From the NCBI RefSeq assembly GCF_000423105.1, contig NZ_AUHI01000008.1, forward strand, positions 1 to 64,000: a DNA stretch of 64,000 bases, read 5' to 3'. Shown here piece after piece: positions 8,824-17,405 of the stretch; the stretch's first letter is position 1, and each line of letters opens with the position of its first letter. This DNA is from Halalkalibacillus halophilus DSM 18494. GTDB lineage: Bacteria > Bacillota > Bacilli > Bacillales > Alkalibacillaceae. Made by a program: the position numbers and the translations under genes. Below the pieces are notes generated by a model. The model was not told the origin of the DNA and made no database searches. It worked only from the letters and a program-made list of their open reading frames with translations.

Positions 8824-9660
8824 TTACCTATTTTCCATCCAATCAGGTTTACCAAACCCTTCGAACTCTTCATCTATGATCTCTTCAAATTCTTCACTTT
8901 CAATAACTTCAACTATATCCTCTACATATTCCTCTTCTAAATCTTCCGTGTTCACGACTACCCGATTACGGTAATCATCAGGCATTTCCTCTAAAGCAAT
9001 CGCATCTAGTAAATCAAGATCGGCATCTAGTGCATAATTTCCTGGAACTGCGGAGAGATCTTCACTCTCTACTAGTCTTGGAAGTTGAGCCGCTTCTACT
9101 TCTGTAATTTCTAAATTTAAAGGATTTTCTTCGATATCAGTTGTATCTGCACGTAAAGCGTCAATTTCGTCACTGATCGTAATTAGTCCTTCATCTTGCA
9201 GCATGATCAATGTTCGAGCTAAGTTAGTAGGATCATTCGCAATTGCGAGAGTGCTTCCTTCTTCAATATCATCAACCGAATCATACGTTTCTGAATAAAG
9301 TCCCATCGGAGCTGTAGGAACAATAATTACTTCTGATAAATCTAAATTATTTTCTTCTGCGAAAGAGTCCAAGTAGATTTTATGTTGGAATAAATTCGCA
9401 TCAATCTCTCCATTTGCTAACACATTATTCGGTTGTACATAATCAGTAAATTCTTGGTTATTCACTTCATACCCTTTCTCTTCCAGTAAAGGTGCGATGG
9501 CGTTATTTACCATGTCTGAATACGGCCCCACTGTTGCACCAAATTCAATTGTGCTGTCTGATTCCGTACCACCTCCATCATCACTGGAAGAATCATCTCC
9601 ACATGCTGAAATAATAAGTGTAGTAATAAGTACGATGAATAATAATGTAAATTTTTTCAT
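8824..9660 (-). CDS. metQ: Methionine ABC transporter substrate-binding lipoprotein
   Basis: 278 aa with a lipoprotein signal (LIISAC, Cys20) and an acidic Ser/Gly linker. The NLPA/MetQ fold is recognisable from TVGPYSDMVNN, ELNANLFQH-like NGEIDANLFQHKIYLDSF and AIANDPTNLARTLIMLQ. It captures methionine (possibly D-methionine or oxidised forms) outside the membrane and hands it to MetI/MetN. Last gene of the S-box-controlled metN-metI-metQ operon. Confidence 0.92.
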   Translation of the reverse strand: MKKFTLLFIVLITTLIISACGDDSSSDDGGGTESDSTIEFGATVGPYSDMVNNAIAPLLEEKGYEVNNQEFTDYVQPNNVLANGEIDANLFQHKIYLDSFAEENNLDLSEVIIVPTAPMGLYSETYDSVDDIEEGSTLAIANDPTNLARTLIMLQDEGLITISDEIDALRADTTDIEENPLNLEITEVEAAQLPRLVESEDLSAVPGNYALDADLDLLDAIALEEMPDDYRNRVVVNTEDLEEEYVEDIVEVIESEEFEEIIDEEFEGFGKPDWMENR

Positions 9661-9681
9661 ATTAAACTCCCCTTTAATTTT

Positions 9682-10341
9682 TTAGCGTTTATCTACTGCT
9701 TTTGAAATATAATCTCCTAAATATTGAATGAACTGAACAAGTACAACTAAAACGATAACGGTAGTGAACATGACGGTATCATCGTACCTGTAATAACCAT
9801 AACGAACAGCTAAGTCCCCTATACCACCGCCACCTATTGTCCCAGCCATTGCCGAGTACCCGATTAAACTAATTGCCGTAATTGTCAATCCACTGATTAA
9901 ACCTGGTTTCGTTTCTGGTAAAATAATGTCTTTAATAATCAACCACGGAGAAGCACCTGTTGCGATCGCAGCTTCAATTACTCCTTTATCAATATCCCTC
10001 GCAGCCGCTTCTACAATCCTTGCATAAAAAGGAATCGCAGCAACAGATAAAGAAACAGATGCTGCATAAGGGCCTATTGTAGAGCCAAGTAAGATTTGAG
10101 TTACTGGAAACAAGAACACCATCAATATAATAAATGGTACCGAGCGAACTAAATTCACAATTACTCCAAATACTGTTTTTAACGTTTTATTCTGTAGAAA
10201 ATTATTTTGGCTGGTGACATATAAAAGAATTCCTATAGGTAGTCCTAATATTAATGCAATGGTCAGTGAGATTCCTACCATAATCAGCGTTTCAAGAAAG
10301 GCGTGATTCAGCTCAGGTAATATTTCAACGATGCGTTCCAT
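9682..10341 (-). CDS. metI: Methionine ABC transporter permease
   Basis: 219 aa with five to six membrane helices and the permease EAA-type loop (EAAIATGASPWLIIKDIILPE) near residues 140-160, which docks on the ATPase. Typical MetI length (about 220). Its start lies inside the 3' end of metN (overlap 10325-10341), indicating translational coupling; metQ follows 21 bp later. Confidence 0.92.
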   Translation of the reverse strand: MERIVEILPELNHAFLETLIMVGISLTIALILGLPIGILLYVTSQNNFLQNKTLKTVFGVIVNLVRSVPFIILMVFLFPVTQILLGSTIGPYAASVSLSVAAIPFYARIVEAAARDIDKGVIEAAIATGASPWLIIKDIILPETKPGLISGLTITAISLIGYSAMAGTIGGGGIGDLAVRYGYYRYDDTVMFTTVIVLVVLVQFIQYLGDYISKAVDKR

Positions 10342-11344
10342 GTTGAATCACCTCCACATGCTTTAAACGTTTATATAAGTAGTCAATTGCTTGGTCGACC
10401 TCTTTCTGCGTCCCTTTTAACTCCATGATGAATACGCCAAGTGGAACATCTTTAATATAGTCGACTTTTCCATGTAGGATATTACCAGTCACTTGATTGT
10501 TCTGAAGCATATCAGATACCACGGAATCACTCGCTAAGCCATCTATGAATTTAAGTTGAACAACAGTTCCTGTGCATTCTTTCCTAAGTTTGTCTGGTAG
10601 ATTAATATCTAAAACTGTTGCAATAAACTTTTGAGTCAATTCATTTTTAGGTTGGGAAAAGATCTTATAAGTGGATGCTTGCTCCACAATCCTTCCATCT
10701 TCCATCACGGCACATCGATCACAAATTTTCTTAACTACTTCCATTTCGTGCGTGATTAGTACGATCGTGATTCCAAGTTCTCGATTGATTTTTTGAAGTA
10801 AGTTCAAAATGGATTGAGTCGTATTCGGATCAAGTGCAGATGTAGCTTCGTCACATAATAGTACGCTTGGGTTATTTGCGAGTGCCCTTGCAATACTTAC
10901 CCGCTGCTTTTGTCCCCCACTTAATTGAGCTGGGAACTGATCAACCTTATCTTCAAGGCCGACAAGTCTTAGCAATTCCGTAACTCTTTCCTTCCACTCT
11001 TGCTTTGGCACCCCTGCAGCTTTTAACGCAAAACTTACATTCTCATATACGGTCTTAGAAGATACCAAATAAAAGCCTTGAAAAATCATCCCAATCGACT
11101 GCCTTGCTTCTCTTAATTCCTTTTGAGGCAGTTCTAGCAAGTCGGTGTCATTTATGTAAATTGAACCGGATGACGGCCGCTCTAGTAAATTTAAACATCT
11201 TAGCAATGTACTTTTACCTGCACCGCTATAACCAACAATTCCGAAGATCTCGCCTGCATCGACTTCAAACGAAACATCTTCCACACCAATGACATCGCCT
11301 GTTTTCAAATGAAATACCTTATTCAACTGCTCTACTTTAATCAT
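10325..11344 (-). CDS. metN: Methionine ABC transporter ATP-binding protein
   Basis: 339 aa from ATG 11344 (MIKVEQLNK) behind GGGGTGGG; the longer frame runs into the riboswitch terminator and is not coding. Walker A GYSGAGKST, signature LSGGQKQR, Walker B VLLCDEATSALD, and a C-terminal NIL domain (from about residue 260) that binds methionine and gives feedback inhibition in the E. coli enzyme. First gene of the operon, directly downstream of an S-box leader. Confidence 0.93.
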   Translation of the reverse strand: MIKVEQLNKVFHLKTGDVIGVEDVSFEVDAGEIFGIVGYSGAGKSTLLRCLNLLERPSSGSIYINDTDLLELPQKELREARQSIGMIFQGFYLVSSKTVYENVSFALKAAGVPKQEWKERVTELLRLVGLEDKVDQFPAQLSGGQKQRVSIARALANNPSVLLCDEATSALDPNTTQSILNLLQKINRELGITIVLITHEMEVVKKICDRCAVMEDGRIVEQASTYKIFSQPKNELTQKFIATVLDINLPDKLRKECTGTVVQLKFIDGLASDSVVSDMLQNNQVTGNILHGKVDYIKDVPLGVFIMELKGTQKEVDQAIDYLYKRLKHVEVIQHGTHR

Positions 11345-11411
11345 ATTCCCACCCCTTTCTTTTTCTGTATTGTATAGACTGTTCCTGAAAATCGAGAGAA
11401 GCGATTGAATC

Positions 11412-11445
11412 AAAAAAGCTCCCTTTCGAAGTGAAAGAGAGCTTA
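11412..11445 (-). terminator. S-box intrinsic terminator (expression platform)
   Basis: Minus strand: AAGCTCTCTTTC, loop ACTTC, GAAAGGGAGCTT, then TTTTTT. It lies between the S-box aptamer and metN, so it should form when SAM is bound and stop transcription. Confidence 0.9.
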
Positions 11446-11465
11446 AATAGAACGATATCTACTTT

Positions 11466-11571
11466 ACTCTTATCTTCCAGAACGAAACATTCTGCAGGAA
11501 GTAGCACCACTCCACATAGGAAGGTTGCTGTGGCATCAAAGGGCCTGTCCCTCAGCCACTCACGATAAGAA
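11466..11571 (-). promoter_or_regulatory. SAM-I (S-box) riboswitch controlling metNIQ
   Basis: The minus strand carries the S-box landmarks in order: CTTATCG, GAGTGGCTGAGGGA, GGCCCTTTGATGCC, GCAACC, GTGCTACTTCCTGCAGAA and GATAAGAG closing P1. All core positions of the SAM-I class are recognisable. High SAM should favour the downstream terminator, so methionine uptake is shut off when SAM is plentiful. Confidence 0.95.
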
Positions 11572-11616
11572 TCGATTGTGTATTTAATTGGATGAAGCTT
11601 TAAGTTGATAGGTTTT

Positions 11617-11645
11617 ATCATAATAGTGCGTCAAAGAAAAGTCAA
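11617..11645 (-). promoter_or_regulatory. Sigma-A-type promoter of metNIQ
   Basis: Minus strand TTGACT (11640-11645), 17-bp spacer, TATGAT (11617-11622), about 45 bp ahead of the S-box aptamer. Confidence 0.7.
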
Positions 11646-11653
11646 TAAGATTA

Positions 11654-12823
11654 TCAAAAAAGATTTAATTTTTCGATTCGTTTGATAGCTTCTTCTAGTC
11701 TTTCCGGGGTTTCTAATAATCCAATTCGTACATAACCTTCTCCATATTGGCCAAACCCATTACCAGGCGCTACAACTACATGCGCTTCTTTTAAAAGTAG
11801 GTCCGCAAATTCCTCTGATGTATAACTAGGAGGAATGGACAGCCAACAGAAAAATGTTCCTTTTGGCGCATCCACTTTCCAACCAATCTTGTTAGCTGCG
11901 TGAACAAAAGTATTTCGTCGTTCTTCATACAAGTTAAGTAAATCAGTTACTGGGCTTTGATCACCAAGAAGCGCTTCCTTTGCAGCTTCTTGAATAGCTC
12001 CAAATAAACTGACATACAAATGATCTTGAAGTAAATTAATATGTTCGATAATGGAGGGATTTCCAACTGCGAAGCCAACCCTCCATCCAGCCATATTATA
12101 CGTTTTTGATAAGGTATAGGTTTCCACCCCTACTTCCTTAGCTCCCTCTGCTTGTAAAAAACTAGTCGGTTGACTGCTATCGAACCCAACTGCTCCATAA
12201 GCAAAATCATGTACAACAGCAAGATTATGTTCTTTGGCAACAGAAACCGTCTCATCGAAAAAGCTTTCACTCGCAACGGCAGAAGTGGGATTGTTTGGGT
12301 AATTTAAGTACATTAGTTTTGCTTGGCTTAGTGATGCTTTTCCTATTACCTCGTAATCTGGTAAGAAATTATTCTTTTCTAAAAGCGGCATGAAGGAAGG
12401 ACGAGCACCGGCTAAAGCTATTCCGGATAAATAATCAGGATATCCAGGGTCCGGCAGCAGTGCTAGATCTCCTGGATTTAAAAGACATTGACTGATCTCA
12501 ACTAATCCTGTCTTCGATCCGAAAAGGACTGCCACTTCGTGAGTAGGATCTAAATCCACATCGTAATTACGTTTATAAAAAGTTGCTACAGCTTCCTTTA
12601 GTTCTTGTTGTCCTCTAAAAGGAGAGTATTTGTGGTTTAAAGGATTTTCTGCGGACTTTTGTAAAGAATCTATGATGTGATTTGGCGTTGGTTGATCGGG
12701 GTTACCTTGGCCAAGATTAATTACATCATGTCCTTCATTTTTTAATTGCATCGTTTTTCTTACTAATTCTGCAAAGAACTGTTCCGGTAGTCTCTCTAAC
12801 ATTTGTGAGGGGCGGAATTCCAT
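11654..12823 (-). CDS. mtnE: PLP-dependent aminotransferase, MtnE (YkrV)-like
   Basis: 389 aa from ATG 12823 (MEFRPSQ) behind GGGAGG; a TTG two codons earlier is also possible. Class I/II fold with NLGQGNPDQPTP, YLNYPNNPTSAV, DFAYGAVGFD and the PLP lysine in TLSKTYNMAGWR. From memory it is close to Bacillus MtnE, which in methionine salvage transaminates 2-oxo-4-methylthiobutanoate to methionine. It sits beside the S-box-controlled methionine transporter, which supports that role, but no other salvage gene is near. A different substrate in the DapL/PatA-like group is the alternative. Confidence 0.7.
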   Translation of the reverse strand: MEFRPSQMLERLPEQFFAELVRKTMQLKNEGHDVINLGQGNPDQPTPNHIIDSLQKSAENPLNHKYSPFRGQQELKEAVATFYKRNYDVDLDPTHEVAVLFGSKTGLVEISQCLLNPGDLALLPDPGYPDYLSGIALAGARPSFMPLLEKNNFLPDYEVIGKASLSQAKLMYLNYPNNPTSAVASESFFDETVSVAKEHNLAVVHDFAYGAVGFDSSQPTSFLQAEGAKEVGVETYTLSKTYNMAGWRVGFAVGNPSIIEHINLLQDHLYVSLFGAIQEAAKEALLGDQSPVTDLLNLYEERRNTFVHAANKIGWKVDAPKGTFFCWLSIPPSYTSEEFADLLLKEAHVVVAPGNGFGQYGEGYVRIGLLETPERLEEAIKRIEKLNLF

Positions 12824-12903
12824 GCTCAAACCTCCCTAATTTTGCGGTTTAGTTTTCTCAAAGCTTATCTACTTTTTCACAACTTGTAAAGTGAATTTTT
12901 AAA

Positions 12904-12932
12904 TTGACATCCTAATTGTTGGGTGACATAAT
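12904..12932 (+). promoter_or_regulatory. Sigma-A-type promoter of the GldA-like dehydrogenase
   Basis: TTGACA (12904-12909), 17-bp spacer, CATAAT (12927-12932), about 43 bp ahead of the ATG. Confidence 0.6.
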
Positions 12933-12974
12933 CTATAATCAAACAAATCCACAGGTAAAAAGGAGTTTCCCTTT

Positions 12975-14051
12975 ATGATTACATATCCAGTCAAAGGCGC
13001 ACCAAATGCTTATCAGCTCGGTTATGGGGTGATACAACAATTAAAAGAATTAACTTCCCAACAACAATTACTTCATGGTTTTCTGATTCATGGGGATAAA
13101 TCATGGGAAGCCGCAAAACCATTTATTCCTGAGGTCTCATGCACAAAAGAAAGCTATCAAAACCGGTGTACTAAATCAGAAGTAGAGCGCTTGAGCCAAG
13201 TGGCAAAAAACGCTTCAGCAGATTATATTATTGGGGTTGGTGGAGGAACGATCTGCGATTTAGCAAAAGCTGTAGGTAACCAAACGGGGCTTCCAGTCTT
13301 CTTGATCCCAACGCTCGCTTCCAATTGTGCGCCTTGGACACCTCTAAGCGTTTTTTATACAGAAAATGGCGACTTTGATGGATATGAAATATTCTCCACT
13401 GCTGTCCACCAAGTCTTAATTGATCCTGCACTCATCCTTACCTCACCAAAAGACTACCTATCCGCTGGCATTGGGGATACGATTGCGAAATGGTATGAAG
13501 CTGACGTACTTTCCAACCATTTAAACGAGCAACCCCTATCATTAGACATAGCCCTACATGCTGCGAAAATTTGTAGAGATGAATTGATTAAAAACGGAGA
13601 AAAAGCCCTCGTTGATCACGAAAAAGGAAATGTAACAAATGCTTATGTCCGTGTAATTGAAACGATCATATTAGCTGGAGGGATGGTAGGAGGATTTGGG
13701 GAAAAGTATGGTAGAATCGCTGCTGCTCACGCGGTCCACAATGGACTTACCCATTTGAAAGAAACAAGTAATGACTTACACGGAAATAAAGTTGCTTATG
13801 GAATTTTAGTTCAACTAGCTTTAGAAAATAACTTAGATGAAATTCGTAACATGAGGCAATTTTATTCAAACATTGGGCTTCCTACAAAATTAAAAGACTT
13901 GAATATTACTGAGTTTGATGAGGAGATGTTATATACTGTTGCAAAGGCAACGGTCAAACCTGGTGAATCCATTCACCTCATGGGAATAAGTGACGCTTCC
14001 GATGTTGTAAACGCAATAAAAACGGTTGAAAGTATAAATCAAGAAAAGTAG
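12975..14051 (+). CDS. Iron-containing alcohol dehydrogenase family, GldA/YbdH-like oxidoreductase
   Basis: 358 aa with an AAAAGGAG site before the ATG. Shows the NAD(P)-binding GVGGGTICDLAKAVG motif, TLASNCAPWTPLSV, and metal-ligand histidines in AAAHAVHNGLTHL and LHGNKVAYG. Glycerol dehydrogenase and E. coli YbdH (HcxA, a 2-oxoacid reductase) belong to this group. Divergent from an MtnE-like aminotransferase; in E. coli ybdH is similarly next to the methionine aminotransferase gene ybdL. A role in reducing 2-oxoacids such as the methionine keto acid is inferred from that context only. Confidence 0.75.
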   Translation: MITYPVKGAPNAYQLGYGVIQQLKELTSQQQLLHGFLIHGDKSWEAAKPFIPEVSCTKESYQNRCTKSEVERLSQVAKNASADYIIGVGGGTICDLAKAVGNQTGLPVFLIPTLASNCAPWTPLSVFYTENGDFDGYEIFSTAVHQVLIDPALILTSPKDYLSAGIGDTIAKWYEADVLSNHLNEQPLSLDIALHAAKICRDELIKNGEKALVDHEKGNVTNAYVRVIETIILAGGMVGGFGEKYGRIAAAHAVHNGLTHLKETSNDLHGNKVAYGILVQLALENNLDEIRNMRQFYSNIGLPTKLKDLNITEFDEEMLYTVAKATVKPGESIHLMGISDASDVVNAIKTVESINQEK

Positions 14052-14056
14052 TTCGT

Positions 14057-14190
14057 TATCCAGAAAAGCTGCGTCATATCCAGAATTCTCCTCGTTTATC
14101 CACGAGAAATTTTTTATATCCAGAATTATGAAGTGGATATCCAGAAATGTCGCGTATATATCCATAAAAAGTAAAATTTATCCACAAATC
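14057..14190. repeat. Phased intergenic array A (anchor TATCCA, 7 units)
   Basis: TATCCA begins at 14057, 14077, 14097, 14117, 14138, 14159 and 14179, giving spacings of 20, 20, 20, 21, 21 and 20. The 14 bases between anchors are not conserved apart from a frequent GAA just after the anchor. It fills the gap between the 3' ends of two convergent genes, starting right after the stop codon at 14051. No ORF uses it. Confidence 0.85.
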
Positions 14191-14236
14191 TCTTTTCGCA
14201 TGCAATAGTTACTTGTACTTGCTACCTTTTAAAATG

Positions 14237-14266
14237 AAAAAACTCCAGCCGCGGCTGGAGTTTTCC
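14237..14266 (-). terminator. Terminator of rocA
   Basis: Near-perfect hairpin AACTCCAGCC/GGCTGGAGTT with a T run on the minus strand; symmetrical enough to work in both directions between convergent genes. Confidence 0.85.
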
Positions 14267-14272
14267 TGTCTA

Positions 14273-15820
14273 TTAAAGCATTTCTGAAATTGTTTTTCCT
14301 TGTAGGAAGTTGTAAAGGTAGCCAGGTCCACCTGCTTTGGAGTCTGTTCCTGACATGTTGAAACCGCCAAATGGGTGATATCCAACGATTGCTGCTGTAC
14401 AACCACGGTTAAAGTATAAGTTACCTACGTGGAAGTCTTCACGAGCGATTTCTAAGTGGTTGCGGTTATTTGAAATAACTGCACCTGTTAGACCGTAATC
14501 TGTGTTGTTCGCAATATCAATTGCTTCGTCGAAGTTCTTCGCTTTTGTGAATGCAACAACTGGTCCGAAGATTTCTTCTTGCATGATTCGTGCTTCTGGA
14601 TCCACATCTGCGAAGATTGTTGGATCAATGAAGTAACCTTTCGAATCGTCACTGTTTCCACCTTGGACTAGCTTACCTTCTTTTTTACCAATTTCGATAT
14701 AATCTGTGATCTTATCAAACGCACCTTGGTCTGCAACTGGTCCCATGAAGTAATTCTTATCTGAAGTATTACCTACATCAAGATCCTTCGTTAACTCAAT
14801 AGCACGCTCTAATACTTGATCGTACACATCTTCATGAATCACTGCGCGTGAACAAGCAGAACATTTCTGTCCTTGGAAGCCAAATGATGATTGTACAATA
14901 GATTGAGCAGCAAGTTCGAGATCAGCTTCGTTATCGACAACGATTGTATCTTTTCCGCCCATCTCAATTACAGTACGCTTCAGCCATTTTTGACCTTCTT
15001 GTACTTTACCAGCTTTTTCGAAGATTCCTGTACCAACATCACGAGAACCTGTGAAGCTAATGAAACGCGTTTTCGGATGCTCTACAATGTAATCTCCTAC
15101 TTCTTTACCGCTACCAGGAATGTAGTTGATTACACCTGGAGGCATACCTGCTTCTTCAAGTACTTCCATCAGCTTATAAGCAATAACTGGTGTCGCACTA
15201 GCTGGTTTTAATAGTACTGTATTTCCTGCAACCATTGGAGATACTGCAGTACCACACATAATTGCGAATAGGAAGTTCCAAGGAGATACAACTAGTCCAG
15301 CTCCTAATGGAATATATTCGAATCGGTTGTTTTCCACAACACGACTATTTATTTCGTGACCTTCATTAATTTCTAGCATTTGACGCGCATAATATTCTAA
15401 GAAGTCAATTCCTTCTGCAATATCTGCATCTGCTTCTTTCCATGGCTTACCGCCTTCTTTAATGATCCAAGCGTTAAACTCATGCTTACGTCTACGAACG
15501 ATTGCCGCAGCACGGAATAGGATGTCTGCACGTATTTCTGGGCGAGACTTTCTCCACCACTCAAATGTTTCGTTCGCTACGTTCAATGCTTTCTCAGCTA
15601 ATTCTTGATCAGCTTTTGATACGCTACCTACAACTTCGTCTTTCTTTGCAGGATTGTATGAAACGATGCGCTCATCTGTATAAATGTGTTCACCGCCAAT
15701 AATTAATGGATAATCTTGACCTAACTCCTTTTCCACTTGCTTAAGGGCGTCTTCTAAAGCTTTTGCATTCTCTTTTATAGAGAAATCTGTAAATGGTTCG
15801 TGTTTGTACGGTTGTACCAT
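14273..15820 (-). CDS. rocA: L-glutamate gamma-semialdehyde (1-pyrroline-5-carboxylate) dehydrogenase
   Basis: 515 aa, matching the RocA/PruA family length. ATG 15820 follows GAGGAGG. Aldehyde-dehydrogenase motifs: the NAD-binding SFTGSRDVGTGI, general-base Glu in VIEMGGKD, and nucleophile Cys in GFQGQKCSACSR; the C-terminus has FGGFNMSGTDSKAGG. Oxidises the P5C/glutamate semialdehyde formed from proline or arginine to glutamate. It stands alone here, without putB/prodh or arginase neighbours. Confidence 0.92.
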   Translation of the reverse strand: MVQPYKHEPFTDFSIKENAKALEDALKQVEKELGQDYPLIIGGEHIYTDERIVSYNPAKKDEVVGSVSKADQELAEKALNVANETFEWWRKSRPEIRADILFRAAAIVRRRKHEFNAWIIKEGGKPWKEADADIAEGIDFLEYYARQMLEINEGHEINSRVVENNRFEYIPLGAGLVVSPWNFLFAIMCGTAVSPMVAGNTVLLKPASATPVIAYKLMEVLEEAGMPPGVINYIPGSGKEVGDYIVEHPKTRFISFTGSRDVGTGIFEKAGKVQEGQKWLKRTVIEMGGKDTIVVDNEADLELAAQSIVQSSFGFQGQKCSACSRAVIHEDVYDQVLERAIELTKDLDVGNTSDKNYFMGPVADQGAFDKITDYIEIGKKEGKLVQGGNSDDSKGYFIDPTIFADVDPEARIMQEEIFGPVVAFTKAKNFDEAIDIANNTDYGLTGAVISNNRNHLEIAREDFHVGNLYFNRGCTAAIVGYHPFGGFNMSGTDSKAGGPGYLYNFLQGKTISEML

Positions 15821-15976
15821 GAATAAAAGCCTCCTCTAAATACATGATTCACGCTAGTAATAGCGCTTCCACATAATATTTTAAACCAATAGTAGACCGT
15901 TATCAAATAAAAAATCAGAAAAGCTCGTTTGAGGGTAAGAAGCTTAGAGGAATTTTGCTGTAGAGGAAGGTTGTTT

Positions 15977-16110
15977 GCTGGCAAAACACGCTTTATGCCG
16001 GCAAACGAATTCTTTCGCCTGCAATCGGAAATGTATGCCGGCATTCAATTTTTCTCACCTGAATAAGAGGTCCAACCGCCCGAAAATCAATTCCTCCCGC
16101 CCGATTCGAC
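15977..16110. repeat. Phased intergenic array B (anchor GCCGGCA/GCCCGA, 7 units)
   Basis: Anchors begin at 15977 (GCTGGCA), 15997 (GCCGGCA), 16017 (GCCTGCA), 16037 (GCCGGCA), 16057 (ACCTGAA), 16078 (GCCCGAA) and 16099 (GCCCGAT): spacings 20, 20, 20, 20, 21, 21. Bases between anchors vary freely. The array accounts for most of the 348-bp gap between the rocA promoter region and the camS terminator; the rest (15821-15970) presumably holds the rocA promoter, which I could not place. Confidence 0.8.
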
Positions 16111-16130
16111 TAAAACGCGAGTCATCCCCG

Positions 16131-16163
16131 AAAAAAACGCCCACTAGGCAAATAGTGGACGTC
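16131..16163 (-). terminator. Terminator of the pcrB-pcrA-ligA-camS operon
   Basis: Minus strand ACGTCCACTA, loop, TAGTGGGCGT, then TTTTTTT; immediately downstream of camS. Confidence 0.85.
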
Positions 16164-16168
16164 TAATC

Positions 16169-17395
16169 TTATTGATAAATATGATAAGTTGGCTCTTCTT
16201 CTCCAGCTTTACGAAAGAGAACACTCTCTTGTTGAGATGGGGATTCTAACGTAATTTCCACATCAAAATGGGCTGGGAATTGATCCATTATAATTGTCGA
16301 GAGGTGCTGTGTGAAACCTATCACCTCTTGCTTACTATGGAATTCAATTGGGATATTAATCGACAACTCATTCAAGGTGTCATCAACATAAAATCCTTTA
16401 CCAATTACACCTGTATAATTAGGGAAATATTCCTCTACTTCTCGTGTGAACTCTGCCATCATTTCCGAATGCTCATGATGATCTTCATCTGCTTCGTTAG
16501 ATGGGAAAAGAACATACTTCTCATCTACCGATTCCCACTCGCCTGTTTGCATATCATTCGGTTCTACAACGGTTTTAGCTAGAAAATTGCCTGGAACCAT
16601 AGCTCCTCGATCATTTTCTTTATAAAGAGTAAGTAAAATCGGAACATCTTGTAGTCCTTCCAAATTCCTCAATCTTTGAAGGACCGTATCAGCAGTCTCC
16701 TGGCCAAACTCCATTAAACGATCATCCCCGATGGTGGTAGTATAAGAGGGACCATCGGCAACGGAATAGCCATACTCTGAACGAAGCGCAATCGCAATTG
16801 CCACCCCGTTTAACTCTACTCGGTTATCTTCCCCATTCTCTTCACGCACTAAAAAGTTATGCTCTAATATATGAGAAAGGATTCGAGGGTTGTTTTCTTC
16901 TGCCTGCAGTTGCTCTTCGGTTGTAACTTCATCATCATCCACATCTACGCCAAGTGGTGGGTTTAATCCGCGCTGGACATCTGAGCGGGATAATTCTTCA
17001 TTATCTTCAAGCATGTCATCGATTTCTTCTTCTGAAGCACCACGGTCTAACCATGTGTATAATAATTCACGGGAAACATATTGACCTTCTTGAAATAAAT
17101 GATCTTCTGGGTCGAACACTTCCGTTGCATGACGGGTTAATCCTTGCTCTAATTCATTAATATCATAACGATTATAAATCTGATTTGATACTAGCCCTCG
17201 AGCAGCACCTGGTTGAAAAGGTAAGATGGTTCGATAATAATCATCTTCTAAACTATTTGCAGGAACAATCATACGTTGATCTTCCTGTGTTTCATCGGAC
17301 TCTTGGATTACCTCTTCCTCTGTGTTGTATGTAGGGGCACAACCAGCAGCTAATAGTATCAAACCCAAGAGGAGATAACTTAACTTCCTCATCAT
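16169..17395 (-). CDS. camS: CamS-family sex-pheromone-type lipoprotein (YerH)
   Basis: 408 aa, with GGGAGTGGG before ATGATG. Signal peptide with lipobox LAAGC (Cys19), an acidic linker, then the CamS domain (ILPFQPGAARGLVSNQIYNR; EYFPNYTGVIGKGFYVDDTL). In staphylococci and enterococci the signal peptide of such proteins is cut to a hydrophobic heptapeptide acting as a conjugation pheromone; here the matching stretch would be around LGLILLAAG. Whether a peptide is released here is unknown. Last gene of the pcrB-pcrA-ligA-camS run, the same order as in B. subtilis, 10 bp after ligA. Confidence 0.88.
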   Translation of the reverse strand: MMRKLSYLLLGLILLAAGCAPTYNTEEEVIQESDETQEDQRMIVPANSLEDDYYRTILPFQPGAARGLVSNQIYNRYDINELEQGLTRHATEVFDPEDHLFQEGQYVSRELLYTWLDRGASEEEIDDMLEDNEELSRSDVQRGLNPPLGVDVDDDEVTTEEQLQAEENNPRILSHILEHNFLVREENGEDNRVELNGVAIAIALRSEYGYSVADGPSYTTTIGDDRLMEFGQETADTVLQRLRNLEGLQDVPILLTLYKENDRGAMVPGNFLAKTVVEPNDMQTGEWESVDEKYVLFPSNEADEDHHEHSEMMAEFTREVEEYFPNYTGVIGKGFYVDDTLNELSINIPIEFHSKQEVIGFTQHLSTIIMDQFPAHFDVEITLESPSQQESVLFRKAGEEEPTYHIYQ

Positions 17396-17405
17396 TTCCC
17401 ACTCC

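Noticed and set aside
11337..11621. Open frame of 94 codons on the minus strand upstream of metN
   Set aside because: It lies wholly within the SAM riboswitch and its terminator; no ribosome site and no protein likeness.
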